Shown: positions 50,670-59,620 of the stretch, piece by piece
Numbering within the stretch: the stretch's first letter is position 1
Layout: every line of letters begins with the position of its first letter
NCBI RefSeq assembly: GCF_001038485.1
Contig: NZ_LDUE01000021.1
Coordinates: forward strand, 124,001 to 188,000
Length of the DNA: 64,000 bases
Reading direction: 5' to 3'
Origin: Ornithinibacillus californiensis
GTDB taxonomy: Bacteria > Bacillota > Bacilli > Bacillales > Amphibacillaceae
Translations under genes and position numbers: made by a program
Notes under the pieces: model-generated
What the model saw: the letters and a program-made list of their open reading frames with translations, nothing else
The model's database searches: none
What the model was told of the DNA's origin: nothing

Positions 50670-51653
50670 TTAGTTACTTGTTTCTCCATATAAATGACAC
50701 GCTACCCAATGATCTGGTTTATGTTCCTTAAATTCCGGCACTGCTCTAGAGCAGATTTCCATCGCCATCGGACATCTTGTACGGAAAGGACATCCACTAG
50801 GAGGATTTATTGGACTTGGTACGTCCCCTTCAAGGATAATTCTCTCTCTCGAACGTTCTACCTGCGGATCTGCCATAGGAATTGCACTTAGTAATGCCTG
50901 TGTGTAAGGATGTAAAGGCTCTTCATATAATCCCTCACTTGTAGCTATCTCAACCATATTACCTAAGTACATTACTCCAACACGATCACTAATATGTTTT
51001 ACCATGGATAGGTCGTGTGCAATGAAGAGGTAGGTTAACCCTCTTTCCTTTTGCAGCTTTTTCAATAAGTTTACTACCTGCGCCTGGATGGATACATCTA
51101 ATGCGGATATCGGTTCATCCGCTACGATAAAGTCGGGATCCACAGCTAGTGCCCGTGCAATACCAATTCGTTGACGTTGACCACCACTGAATTCATGCGG
51201 ATAACGATTTCTATGTTCTGCATTTAATCCAACCGTCTCCAACAATTCAATAACCCTGTCTTCACGTTCTTTCTTTGTTTTAGCTAGGCCATGAATATCA
51301 ATACCTTCTGCAATGATATCCTTTACGGTCATTCGTGGGTTTAATGAAGCATAAGGATCCTGGAATATCATTTGCATCCGACGGGTAGTTTCTTTTAATG
51401 CTTTCTTTGACCTTTTCCCATGTACACTTGTACCCTTAAAGGTAACCTCTCCACCAGATGCTTGATAAAGACCCATAATCGTTCTACCAGCTGTTGATTT
51501 ACCACAACCAGATTCACCTACAAGCCCAAATGTTTCACCTTGATAGATTTCAAATGATAGCCCGTCAACAGCCTTTAGGACATTTTTACGGTCCACTCTA
51601 AAATGTCTTTTTAAATCTTTAATTTCTAATAATGTTTCTTTTGTCTTAGCCAT
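50670..51653 (-). CDS. Oligopeptide ABC transporter ATPase, OppF-type, with cysteine cluster
   Basis: 327-residue ATPase, last gene of the fourth peptide operon. Motifs [50 protein letters not shown] and [11 protein letters not shown] are normal. The C-terminus keeps the oligopeptide-transporter cysteines: [19 protein letters not shown] and WVACHL, the spacing of a possible [4Fe-4S] site, unlike the other three OppF-type ATPases here. It overlaps the OppD-type gene by 8 bp. Confidence 0.94.
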   Translation of the reverse strand: MAKTKETLLEIKDLKRHFRVDRKNVLKAVDGLSFEIYQGETFGLVGESGCGKSTAGRTIMGLYQASGGEVTFKGTSVHGKRSKKALKETTRRMQMIFQDPYASLNPRMTVKDIIAEGIDIHGLAKTKKEREDRVIELLETVGLNAEHRNRYPHEFSGGQRQRIGIARALAVDPDFIVADEPISALDVSIQAQVVNLLKKLQKERGLTYLFIAHDLSMVKHISDRVGVMYLGNMVEIATSEGLYEEPLHPYTQALLSAIPMADPQVERSRERIILEGDVPSPINPPSGCPFRTRCPMAMEICSRAVPEFKEHKPDHWVACHLYGETSN

Positions 51654-52674
51654 GGACTTTCGAACCTCCTACATTAATGAATTCTGGTGGTTCTACCTTA
51701 GGTGCTCGTTCATCTAATAGCCAACAAGCTGTTTTTTGTGTCTCAGATGACTCGTAATATGCTGGCATATGCTCTCCACATGCTTTCATGACATATGGAC
51801 AACGAGCCGCAAACGGGCATCCTTTCGGCGGATCAGCTAAGTCTGGCGGCGAACCAGGTATCGCTTTTAATTCTTCACCATGATTATCTAACTTTGGCAT
51901 CGAGCCTAATAACCCCCACGTATATGGGTGTTTCGGGTTATAAAATATTTCATCTACGGAACCTGTCTCAACAATTTTACCACCATACATTACTGCTACA
52001 CGGTGTGCAGTATTCGCCACTACACCTAAGTCATGTGTTATCAAGATAATAGCCGTTCCGGTTTCTTTTTGTAATTCTCGCATTAAATCTAGAATTTGGG
52101 CTTGGATTGTTACATCAAGTGCAGTTGTTGGTTCATCCGCAATCAAAACTTTAGGATTACACGCTAAAGCAATCGCAATCATAGCACGTTGACGCATACC
52201 ACCAGAAAACTCATGTGGATATTGTTTGATCCGTTTTTCTGGATTAGGAATACCTACTAATTTTAATAATTCTACCCCTCTTACATGGGCATCATTTTTA
52301 GACATATTTTGGTGCTTGATTAATCCTTCTGCTATTTGCTTACCTATCGTCATCGTTGGATTCAATGAAGTCATTGGGTCTTGGAAAATCATCCCGATAT
52401 CTTTCCCGCGAATGCTTTCCATTTGCTTCTCAGACTTCTCGGTCAGGTCCTCATCATTAAATATAATGGAGCCTCCAACAAACTTTCCTGGTGGCATAGG
52501 AACCAAACGCATGATAGATTGGGCTGTTACACTCTTTCCCGAACCAGATTCTCCAACGATTGCAAGTGTCTCTTGTTCATGTAAATCAAACGATACGTCA
52601 CGGACAGCTTTTACTTCTGAACGATAGGTATCAAAGGATACAGAAAGGTTATTTACACTAAGTACTTTTTTCAT
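51646..52674 (-). CDS. Oligopeptide ABC transporter ATPase, OppD-type, with cysteine cluster
   Basis: 342-residue ATPase. [47 protein letters not shown] and [11 protein letters not shown] are normal. The C-terminus has four cysteines in the order seen in OppD/DppD proteins that bind [4Fe-4S] ([20 protein letters not shown] and TACWLL). It pairs with the OppF-type ATPase downstream. It starts 18 bp after the permease gene at 52693. Confidence 0.94.
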   Translation of the reverse strand: MKKVLSVNNLSVSFDTYRSEVKAVRDVSFDLHEQETLAIVGESGSGKSVTAQSIMRLVPMPPGKFVGGSIIFNDEDLTEKSEKQMESIRGKDIGMIFQDPMTSLNPTMTIGKQIAEGLIKHQNMSKNDAHVRGVELLKLVGIPNPEKRIKQYPHEFSGGMRQRAMIAIALACNPKVLIADEPTTALDVTIQAQILDLMRELQKETGTAIILITHDLGVVANTAHRVAVMYGGKIVETGSVDEIFYNPKHPYTWGLLGSMPKLDNHGEELKAIPGSPPDLADPPKGCPFAARCPYVMKACGEHMPAYYESSETQKTACWLLDERAPKVEPPEFINVGGSKVHG

Positions 52675-52692
52675 TTTCGTATCTTCCCCTCC

Positions 52693-53616
52693 TTATTTCC
52701 GCTCTTTCGGATCTAGCGCGTCACGAAGACCGTCACCAATAACGTTAAATGCAAGCATCGTTAAACAAATAAAGAATGCTGGGAAGAAGAGCTGATACGG
52801 ATAATACTGTAAAGCTCCTAGCGCTTCAGATGTCATAACTCCCCAACTTGGATCTGGCATTGGTACCCCAAGCCCAAGGAAGCTTAAGAATGCCTCTGTA
52901 AAAATAGCATTAGGTACAGTCAATGTTAACGTTACAAGGATTGGCCCAAGTGTATTTGGAACAAGGTGCTTAAATAACAGTCGTGAACTACTTGCCCCTA
53001 AAGACCTAGAGGCTAAAACATATTCTTCTGATCTCAGCTGCATCACTTGACCACGAACAATTCTGGCCATATTGATCCAGCCTGTTACGACCATCGCAAT
53101 AATCATTGTCCAAATCCCTTCACCCATTACAACCATAAGAAGAATTACAACTAATAGATACGGTAGACCGGATAGAATATCAGCGAAACGCATCATGTAC
53201 TCGTCGACTCTACCTCCAAAATAACCAGACACCGCACCCCAAATAATTCCGATAATGATATCTAGAAACGCGGCAGTTAACCCGATGAATAGGGAAATTC
53301 TTGCTCCATCCCAAGTTCTAGCAAATATATCTCGTCCTAACGTATCTGTTCCAAACCAATGGTCAGCAGACGGTGCTATATTCGTTGACATTAGGTCATT
53401 CGTTCTGTAGTCTTCTCCTGAAATATCTGCTCCAAAAATAGCCATAAATCCTAATAGTAATAAGATAGTAATACCTGTCAAAGCTAATTTATTTTTACGA
53501 AAACGTCTCCAAGCATCTTTCCAATAGGAAGTACTTTCACCGACGATTTTTTCCGATTCTGCGTGGTCAATATGCAGTGGTTCGAAATCTGCGCTTGTAA
53601 GATTTGGTTGTGCCAT
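52693..53616 (-). CDS. Oligopeptide ABC transporter permease, OppC-type
   Basis: 307-residue six-helix permease. WFGTDTLGRDIFARTWDGARISLFIG is the OppC motif and EEYVLASRSLGASSSRLLFKHLVPN the coupling loop; it ends DALDPKERK. Its first loop is short, unlike the oppC gene at 45987. Its ATG overlaps the stop of the OppB-type gene by one base. Confidence 0.93.
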   Translation of the reverse strand: MAQPNLTSADFEPLHIDHAESEKIVGESTSYWKDAWRRFRKNKLALTGITILLLLGFMAIFGADISGEDYRTNDLMSTNIAPSADHWFGTDTLGRDIFARTWDGARISLFIGLTAAFLDIIIGIIWGAVSGYFGGRVDEYMMRFADILSGLPYLLVVILLMVVMGEGIWTMIIAMVVTGWINMARIVRGQVMQLRSEEYVLASRSLGASSSRLLFKHLVPNTLGPILVTLTLTVPNAIFTEAFLSFLGLGVPMPDPSWGVMTSEALGALQYYPYQLFFPAFFICLTMLAFNVIGDGLRDALDPKERK

Positions 53617-54551
53617 TACTTCCCACCACCTTTAGCATTAATCTTGATTCTCGGATCAACAATTCCGTAAATTAAATCTACTATTAATATACTAATTAAA
53701 AGAAGTACACTATAAAAAACTGTCGTGCCCATAATAACGGTATAATCACGGTTTGTGATACTCGTTACGAATTCACTACCGAGTCCAGGGATACCGAAGA
53801 TTTTTTCAATGACAAAGCTTCCTGTTAAAATACCTGCAACCAAAGGACCCATATAAGAGATAACTGGTAGCATTGCATTTCTAAGCCCATGTTTATAAGT
53901 AACAATACGCTGACTCATCCCTTTTGATTTTGCAGTTTTGATATAGTCAGAACTTAACACGTCTAGCATACTTGAGCGCATTAGACGGGCAATAAAAGCA
54001 AGTGGTGTTGTTGCTAATGCTAGTGCTGGTAAAATGGTATCCCAGAAGCTTTCCATCCTTGCAACAGAAAAAAGATCTAACTGGATAGCAAAAATATATT
54101 GCAGAATGGTAGCCATGATAAAGCTCGGTACGGAAATCCCCAGGACGGCGATTACCATCGCGGTATAATCACCAAACCTATTATGTTTCAGAGCAGCAAA
54201 TACCCCAAAAAGAACCCCTAATCCTAACGCAATAAAAATGGCCTCTAATCCGAGAACAATGGAATATGGAAAACTACGTAAAATAATATCCATTACATCT
54301 TGTCCCACATATTTAAAGGAAGGACCAAAATCAAATGTTATCGCATTAACGAGATAGTCAATGTATTGTTCATGAATCGGGTCATTTAAACCGTATGCTT
54401 CTTCCATTTGTTTCTCTAGTGCAGGTGTCATTTTACGTTCAGACGCAAATGGACTACCTGGTGCAGCTTGCATTAAGAAGAATGTCGCTGTAATGATTAA
54501 GTAAAGAGAGAGTAGTATATACGCGATTCTCTTCATGATATACTTTGCCAA
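53616..54551 (-). CDS. Oligopeptide ABC transporter permease, OppB-type
   Basis: 311-residue six-helix permease. AAPGSPFASERKMTPALEKQ follows helix 1; SDYIKTAKSKGMSQRIVTYKHGLRNAMLP is the coupling loop. No ATG precedes helix 1 at a good distance; the TTG at 54551 has GGAGGTG 6 nt upstream and is chosen. An ATG at MKRIA five codons later is a weaker alternative. It is preceded by a 391-bp gap containing two hairpins after the binding-protein gene. Confidence 0.9.
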   Translation of the reverse strand: MAKYIMKRIAYILLSLYLIITATFFLMQAAPGSPFASERKMTPALEKQMEEAYGLNDPIHEQYIDYLVNAITFDFGPSFKYVGQDVMDIILRSFPYSIVLGLEAIFIALGLGVLFGVFAALKHNRFGDYTAMVIAVLGISVPSFIMATILQYIFAIQLDLFSVARMESFWDTILPALALATTPLAFIARLMRSSMLDVLSSDYIKTAKSKGMSQRIVTYKHGLRNAMLPVISYMGPLVAGILTGSFVIEKIFGIPGLGSEFVTSITNRDYTVIMGTTVFYSVLLLISILIVDLIYGIVDPRIKINAKGGGK

Positions 54552-54641
54552 TCCATACACCTCCAATGTAAGTGTTACATTTCAATTAATAGTTTTTCTT
54601 ATGCAAGCGTGAAGGAAAATATACTTTCTCTTCGCAAACAT

Positions 54642-54670
54642 AAAAAAAGAGGTGAAACACTCCACCCCTT
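54642..54670 (-). terminator. Intercistronic terminator after the fourth binding-protein gene
   Basis: 8-bp stem (54647-54654 with 54663-54670, one G-U pair on the minus strand) followed on the minus strand by seven T residues. It should reduce read-through into the permease genes. Confidence 0.75.
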
Positions 54671-54870
54671 GTTTTCCCTTTTCCTTTTCAAGAAAAAAGA
54701 ATAATCATTCTGTGTCTATGCAAAGAAATACTCTTGTCCTGTATTTCTAAGAAGGAGTTATTGGTTTCTTTTTTGCATGTATAAAGTAGTTATTAAGTTT
54801 TTATTCTCTAAATCTCTTGAAAAGCCTTGTGTTTACAAGTTACAAAAGGGTAATCATCTATAATGGAAGC
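54671..54870. other. Rest of the binding-protein/permease intergenic gap
   Basis: Between the two hairpins I see no gene and no clear regulatory motif. It is part of a 391-bp gap inside the operon. Confidence 0.4.
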
Positions 54871-54912
54871 AACCAAGATAAGAAAACAGGAGTACTGTTT
54901 TCCATCTTGGTT
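54871..54912 (-). terminator. Long hairpin downstream of the fourth binding-protein gene
   Basis: AACCAAGAT (54871-54879) pairs with ATCTTGGTT (54904-54912), and GAAAACAG (54882-54889) with CTGTTTTC (54895-54902); GAAGC/GCTTC can extend it. No good T-tract on the minus strand, so it may stabilise the binding-protein mRNA. Confidence 0.6.
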
Positions 54913-54942
54913 TTGCTTCATTTTTAAACTATCAAACTATTA

Positions 54943-56637
54943 TTATTCGATGTAAGCCCACTTAAGTTGAACTCCACCAAGTCCAGATACTTCGATACCT
55001 TTGACTTTCTCATTAGAAGTCCAAACGTTTGTGTAGAAGTAAATTGGTGAAATCGGCATAGCATCCATGAAGATTGCTTCTGCATCTTTTAAGATTTGTT
55101 CACGTGCAGCTGCGTCAGTTTCAGTTCTAGATGCAGCTAGCAACTCTTGGTACTCAGCATCTTCCCAATTGGTGTAGTTGTTTCCACCAACTGCTTGGAA
55201 AATTTCTAGGAAGTTGATGGCATCGTTAAAGTCTGCAAGCCAACCCATACGTCCTACTTGGAAGTCGCCAGATCCCATGGAATCTAGGTAAACATTCCAC
55301 TCTTCATTACTAAGTGTTACATCAACACCAAGGTTTTGAATCCACATATCTTGTACCGCTTGTGCAATAACAGCATGTGCTTCACTTGTATTGTAAGAAA
55401 GAGTAATTGGTGGTAATTCATCCAAACCAAGCTCTTCTAATCCTGCTTCTAGGTGTTCTTTTGCAGTTTCAACATCATTATCTGCAAAGTAACCTTCATT
55501 GTTCTCTTCAAAAATTGATGGAGGAACTAAAGCCATTGCTGGTTGTTGTCCACCCTTTGTAATGTTCTCAACAATACCTGTACGGTTAATCGCTAAAGCA
55601 AATGCTTTACGGATATTTTCATTGTTGAATGGTTCTGCTTCTGTATTGAATGCATAGTAGTAAACACCAGCAAGAGATGAAATGTTTAATGTTTCATCTT
55701 CTAATAGAGAAGGAATAGCTGCTAATGGTACTGAGTCATAAGGTGATCCAACCCAATCCAATTCACCAGCATTAAACATTTCTAGTGCCGTATTTTCATC
55801 ATCTACCATGAACATGTTAACTGTTTCCAGTTTTACAGTATCTGCATCCCAGTAATCAGCATTCTTTTTAAGTACTACTTTATTTTTGTGCTCCCAAGTA
55901 TCTAATGTGAACGGACCGTTTGTTACATAGTCGTCACCAGCATCAAGTGCCCACTCAGGATTAGCTTCTGCAACCGCTTTGTTTACAGGGTAGTAAGTAT
56001 AGAAAGCTGTTAAATCTAAGAAATATGGAGTTGGTTGTGCTAATGTAACTTCTAGTGTCTTCTCATCTAGAGCTTTCACACCAACATCATCTAATGAGCC
56101 GCCTTCTTCTTTCGCAGCTTGAGCTCCTTTAATTACATATAGCTGATAAGAGTAGTCAGTATCAGCATTAGCAGGGTCTAATACCCATTTCCATGCAAAT
56201 TCAAAGTCATTTGCAGTAACAGGGTCACCATTTGACCAAACTGCATCGTCACGGATAGTGAATGTATACGTTAATAAATCGTCAGAAACCTCAGGCTCAC
56301 CTGCAGCCATAGCCGGTTCTACTTCACCATCATTGTTAATACGCATTAATCCTTCAAATACTTGGTCTAGAATTGCACCAGAAGTTGTATCTGTTGCTGT
56401 TCCAGGGTGTAATGAAGGTGGCTCTGTTCTAATGTTTACATTTAATACTTGCTCTACATCTCCAGAGTCGCCACCGGCTTCTTCATCTTCTGTACCGCCA
56501 GTTTCGCCTCCGTTTTCTTCAGTTCCTGGATCTTTGCTATCTCCACCATTAGCTTCTTCATCATCGCCACAAGCAGTTAGAAATAAGCCCATAGCTAAAA
56601 CAAGAACTAGTAGTAATGACCACTTTTTAAACTTCAT
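54943..56637 (-). CDS. Peptide-binding lipoprotein, solute-binding family 5 (fourth operon)
   Basis: 564-residue extracellular lipoprotein, first gene of the fourth peptide operon. Signal peptide with lipobox LFLTAC-GD, then a Gly/Glu/Asp-rich tether to about residue 60. SBP family 5 body: TFTIRDDAVWSNGDPVTANDFEFAWKWVLDP, TNGPFTLDTWEHKNKVVLKKNADYW and GRMGWLADFNDAINFLEIF. Related to OppA at 48226. ATG at 56637 with a GGAGG about 6-7 nt upstream. Substrate spectrum cannot be told from sequence. Confidence 0.93.
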   Translation of the reverse strand: MKFKKWSLLLVLVLAMGLFLTACGDDEEANGGDSKDPGTEENGGETGGTEDEEAGGDSGDVEQVLNVNIRTEPPSLHPGTATDTTSGAILDQVFEGLMRINNDGEVEPAMAAGEPEVSDDLLTYTFTIRDDAVWSNGDPVTANDFEFAWKWVLDPANADTDYSYQLYVIKGAQAAKEEGGSLDDVGVKALDEKTLEVTLAQPTPYFLDLTAFYTYYPVNKAVAEANPEWALDAGDDYVTNGPFTLDTWEHKNKVVLKKNADYWDADTVKLETVNMFMVDDENTALEMFNAGELDWVGSPYDSVPLAAIPSLLEDETLNISSLAGVYYYAFNTEAEPFNNENIRKAFALAINRTGIVENITKGGQQPAMALVPPSIFEENNEGYFADNDVETAKEHLEAGLEELGLDELPPITLSYNTSEAHAVIAQAVQDMWIQNLGVDVTLSNEEWNVYLDSMGSGDFQVGRMGWLADFNDAINFLEIFQAVGGNNYTNWEDAEYQELLAASRTETDAAAREQILKDAEAIFMDAMPISPIYFYTNVWTSNEKVKGIEVSGLGGVQLKWAYIE

Positions 56638-56865
56638 GTTTGTAGACCTCCCTATTTTTTAAAGTTCTAACAATTCAAGACAGTCTAAATCTTGAACTTG
56701 TTTTATCATTATACAACCTATTCAAAAAATTTTCATCCCCTTTTTTAAAAAATTTAATGAATTGCTACTAATTTATGTATTTTAATATAACGAAATAATT
56801 GGTTTATAGGAATTTATTGTATATTTAAAATGGTACAAAAGATATAGATTACTAGAAATAAAAAA

Positions 56866-56910
56866 AGCCTATTCCCCTAATTATATTTATGAATTAGGGA
56901 AATAGACCTT
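56866..56910 (-). terminator. Terminator of the DUF1002 gene
   Basis: Imperfect stem of about 15 bp (CCTATTCCCCTAATT near 56868-56882 with AATTAGGGAAATAG near 56892-56905); the minus strand continues with TTTTTTTATTTC. Confidence 0.8.
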
Positions 56911-56929
56911 ATTTAATAGAATGGATTTA

Positions 56930-57838
56930 TTAACCAAATAGATTCGCAAAAAACTTTCCTATCGCATCAAACAGCTGCTTAAAAAAGTTTCCGACACTAT
57001 CCCAAAAGCCCTCATCCGCGAGAATTTCTTCCAGTTGATCTTGAACCTTTGAGGCAATATCATTTAATTGATTTTTCACTTGATCAAAATCAATGTTTAG
57101 ATTACGCATTTTCTCAAATAAATTAATTAATAATTGACGATCTTCTTCACTCAATGATATCTCCAACTTTTCCAGCTGTTCTTGAACTATCCTTTCAATA
57201 TCATCTATCGATGCAGGATTTTGCTCGGCAATGGCTTGTTTAATTTGTGTAATTAATTCACTAACTTGTTCGTTCGTCAGACCAGCATCTTTCACAAGCT
57301 CTGTAGCGATATTAAGCTCCTCATTAGCAAGGCTCATTCGCTCCTTGTCAAGTTCTACCCCTTCCGCATCGTATGCTTTGTAAATTCCTGTTAATGCGGA
57401 ATGGCCCGTTACCTTAACAGGAGAAGCCACAACAACGGTCGCATTTTCTACCCCTGCCGTTAATAATGCATTGGCATACATTTCATTAGTTACTTCTGTA
57501 ATATTCTCTGGCGTAACGATGGACACAGTGAGACCTGTTCCTTTTTCCTCCATCGTAATCTTCGCGGAGGAGAACATTCTAGAATTTGGGTTTCCACCAA
57601 TGTACTTTTCTAAATCCTCACCTGTAACTGTATATTCATCTACCATTTCTGGATTGGTAACTTCTAGGAGTTCTTCTGTCTGTGCTTTTTGCTCATCTGT
57701 TAAGTTCCCCCCGTATACAACAATTGGAACGCCTAACTTTTCATTTATCGCTTCATCAGCACTCACTGGTATAACAAAGGCTGCTAACAAACTAAGAATC
57801 AACGCAAAATAAGTTACTATTTTTACAGAATGCTTCAT
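56930..57838 (-). CDS. Secreted DUF1002 family protein (YpuA-like)
   Basis: 302 residues with an N-terminal signal peptide (IVTYFALILSLLAAFVIPVSA) and a DUF1002 domain: LGVPIVVYGGNLTDEQKAQ, TVTGEDLEKYIGGNPNSRMFSSAKI, SIVTPENITEVTNEMYANALLTAGV and KVTGHSALTGIYKAYD. The C-terminal third is a helical Gln/Glu-rich region (LTNEQVSELITQIKQAI, VQEQLEKLEISLSEED) ending in an amphipathic GNFFKQLFDAIGKFFANLFG. Function unknown; probably envelope-associated. The ATG at 57838 (MKHSVK) is chosen because the signal peptide begins there and GGAG lies about 9-10 nt upstream. Confidence 0.88.
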   Translation of the reverse strand: MKHSVKIVTYFALILSLLAAFVIPVSADEAINEKLGVPIVVYGGNLTDEQKAQTEELLEVTNPEMVDEYTVTGEDLEKYIGGNPNSRMFSSAKITMEEKGTGLTVSIVTPENITEVTNEMYANALLTAGVENATVVVASPVKVTGHSALTGIYKAYDAEGVELDKERMSLANEELNIATELVKDAGLTNEQVSELITQIKQAIAEQNPASIDDIERIVQEQLEKLEISLSEEDRQLLINLFEKMRNLNIDFDQVKNQLNDIASKVQDQLEEILADEGFWDSVGNFFKQLFDAIGKFFANLFG

Positions 57839-58030
57839 TTTCACAGCTCCTTCACCTCTTAATTTCAAACTACTTGTCTATCAAAATATTAGATTATTAC
57901 TTTGATTATACCCATTATGAAAAAAATAACACCTTTTAACTAGGAAATCATTAACACTTCCAATTTATTTCGGTATCCGTTATATTATATTTAGACTAAC
58001 GAAATATTTAACAGAAAGAAGGCTATATCG

Positions 58031-59272
58031 ATCAGTACTGTAAACTTCAATGTAAAACGTAATTTAGTTATTATGTGGTTTGCTAACTTTTTTATTGCTG
58101 GCAGCACCACGATGGTTATTCCTTTTCTATCCTTGTATATTGACTCCTTTGGTCAATACTCAGATGTTTATGTTCAAAACTGGGCTGGGTGGGTGTTCTT
58201 AGTAACCTTTATCGCAGCTTTTATTTTTGCACCTTTATGGGGTAGAGTTGGGGATAAATACGGACGGAAGAAACTATTAATCTTCTTTGCTAGTGGAATT
58301 GGTGTCTCAGTGTTCCTAATGGGATTCGCTACGAATGTTTGGCAATTATTTATCTTACGTCTTTTTATGGGAATCTTTACTGGATTTATTCCGATGTCAC
58401 AGGCACTTATTGCGACACAAACACCTAGAAATATAGCAGGAAGAGTATTAGGAACGCTTCAAACTGGTAGCATTACTGGATCCCTTATGGGTCCGCTCTT
58501 AGGCGGAGCATTAGCCGATGCTTTTGGCTATTCCACTACCTTTAAATGGGTTTCTATCGCTATTATTGTATCAGCACTCATTGTTCTATTTGGAGTAAAA
58601 GAGCAGCGATTAGTGCATGCTGAAGATAAAGATCATAAAGCTTATTCACGAAAAGAAGTCATCCTACACATTGTAAGACATCCTGTTTTACTTGTTGTGA
58701 TGTTGATTTCTGCTCTTGTGCAAATTGCTCATTTCAGTGTGCAACCAATTCTCTCTTTATATGTAGAAGAAATTCACGGTCCTGCAAATATTGCATTATT
58801 CTCTGGTATTGCATTTTCTGCAGCCGGTGTAGGTAATCTATTAATGACACGAAAATGGGGAAAACTAGGTGACCAGTATGGTTACATTAAATTCCTCATC
58901 TTACTGTTATTTATGGCAGGTATTGTTTATATACCAGGAGCCTTCGTTACTTCAATTTGGCAACTCGTTATTGTTCGCTTCTTGTTAGGAATATCCATTG
59001 GTGGTATTATTCCATTACGAATCGCATATATTCGTCAAGAAGCTCCACTATCGATGCAAGGGGAAGTACTTGGCTATAATACCAGTCTACGATTCTTAGG
59101 AAATATCATCGGACCAGCAATCGGAGGACTTATCGCCGGCTTCTACGGCATCTCAACCGTATTCTTCTTCACCAGCGGATTACTACTATTAAGTGGTGTG
59201 TTCTTATTAGTCGCATGGTATAAACATGAATACGCGGATAGTAAGAGTCAGAGCCATTCAACATCACATTGA
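58031..59272 (+). CDS. MFS efflux transporter with an apparent ATC start
   Basis: Major-facilitator drug/metabolite efflux protein of 413 residues if it begins at ATC 58031. The in-frame ATG at 58073 would delete NVKRNLVI, which resembles the conserved MFS leader before helix 1 (WFANFFIAGSTTMVIPFLSLYI). AAGAAGG (58016-58022) lies 8 nt before the ATC, and no ATG, GTG or TTG is present in frame between the upstream stop (57992-57994) and 58073. The MFS loop motif GRVGDKYGRKKLL and about twelve helices are clear. It resembles the MdtG-type family. No partner genes; repeat copy E follows. Confidence 0.85.
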   Translation: MSTVNFNVKRNLVIMWFANFFIAGSTTMVIPFLSLYIDSFGQYSDVYVQNWAGWVFLVTFIAAFIFAPLWGRVGDKYGRKKLLIFFASGIGVSVFLMGFATNVWQLFILRLFMGIFTGFIPMSQALIATQTPRNIAGRVLGTLQTGSITGSLMGPLLGGALADAFGYSTTFKWVSIAIIVSALIVLFGVKEQRLVHAEDKDHKAYSRKEVILHIVRHPVLLVVMLISALVQIAHFSVQPILSLYVEEIHGPANIALFSGIAFSAAGVGNLLMTRKWGKLGDQYGYIKFLILLLFMAGIVYIPGAFVTSIWQLVIVRFLLGISIGGIIPLRIAYIRQEAPLSMQGEVLGYNTSLRFLGNIIGPAIGGLIAGFYGISTVFFFTSGLLLLSGVFLLVAWYKHEYADSKSQSHSTSH

Positions 59273-59335
59273 TATTTTAATATGAAAATAAATGTATTTC
59301 TCTTATAAGAGAGGTTGACTAGAATTATGCTCAGA

Positions 59336-59453
59336 GCAGCCAGTATACACGTAGACTCCTGCGGGAGGATAGGCCTAGGTGAGACCCCGCAAGAGCGTTA
59401 GCTCTGAGGAGGCTCACCAGCCGCCCGCGGAAAGCGAAGTGTATACTGGCTGC
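59336..59453 (+). repeat. Dispersed structured repeat, copy E
   Basis: Perfect 15-bp terminal arms GCAGCCAGTATACAC (59336-59350) and the exact complement (59439-59453). The interior closely matches copies B-D. The inner hairpin is AGAGC-GTT-AGCTCT. It lies between two plus-strand transporter genes, 63 bp after the MFS stop. Confidence 0.85.
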
Positions 59454-59496
59454 GGACTCGGTCCAAGAACCAACTTTAAGAATAACCTTTAAAGCA

Positions 59497-59530
59497 GACT
59501 ACGAAGCAATAGTTTCGTAGTCTTCCTATT
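59497..59530 (+). terminator. Terminator upstream of the MATE gene
   Basis: 9-bp stem GACTACGAA (59497-59505) with TTCGTAGTC (59514-59522), then TTCCTATTT. It probably ends transcription from the MFS gene through repeat E. Confidence 0.75.
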
Positions 59531-59620
59531 TGGAAAAAATATTGATAAAAAACTCTTTTTATTTTCGCTCCACCGTTGTAAACTAATTCTACTTGTGTAA
59601 TTTAGAAGGAAGGGTATCGT

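Noticed and set aside
59336-59453. Insertion sequence
   Set aside because: About 118 bp, no ORF, and no clear target-site duplication; the interior is conserved and folds.
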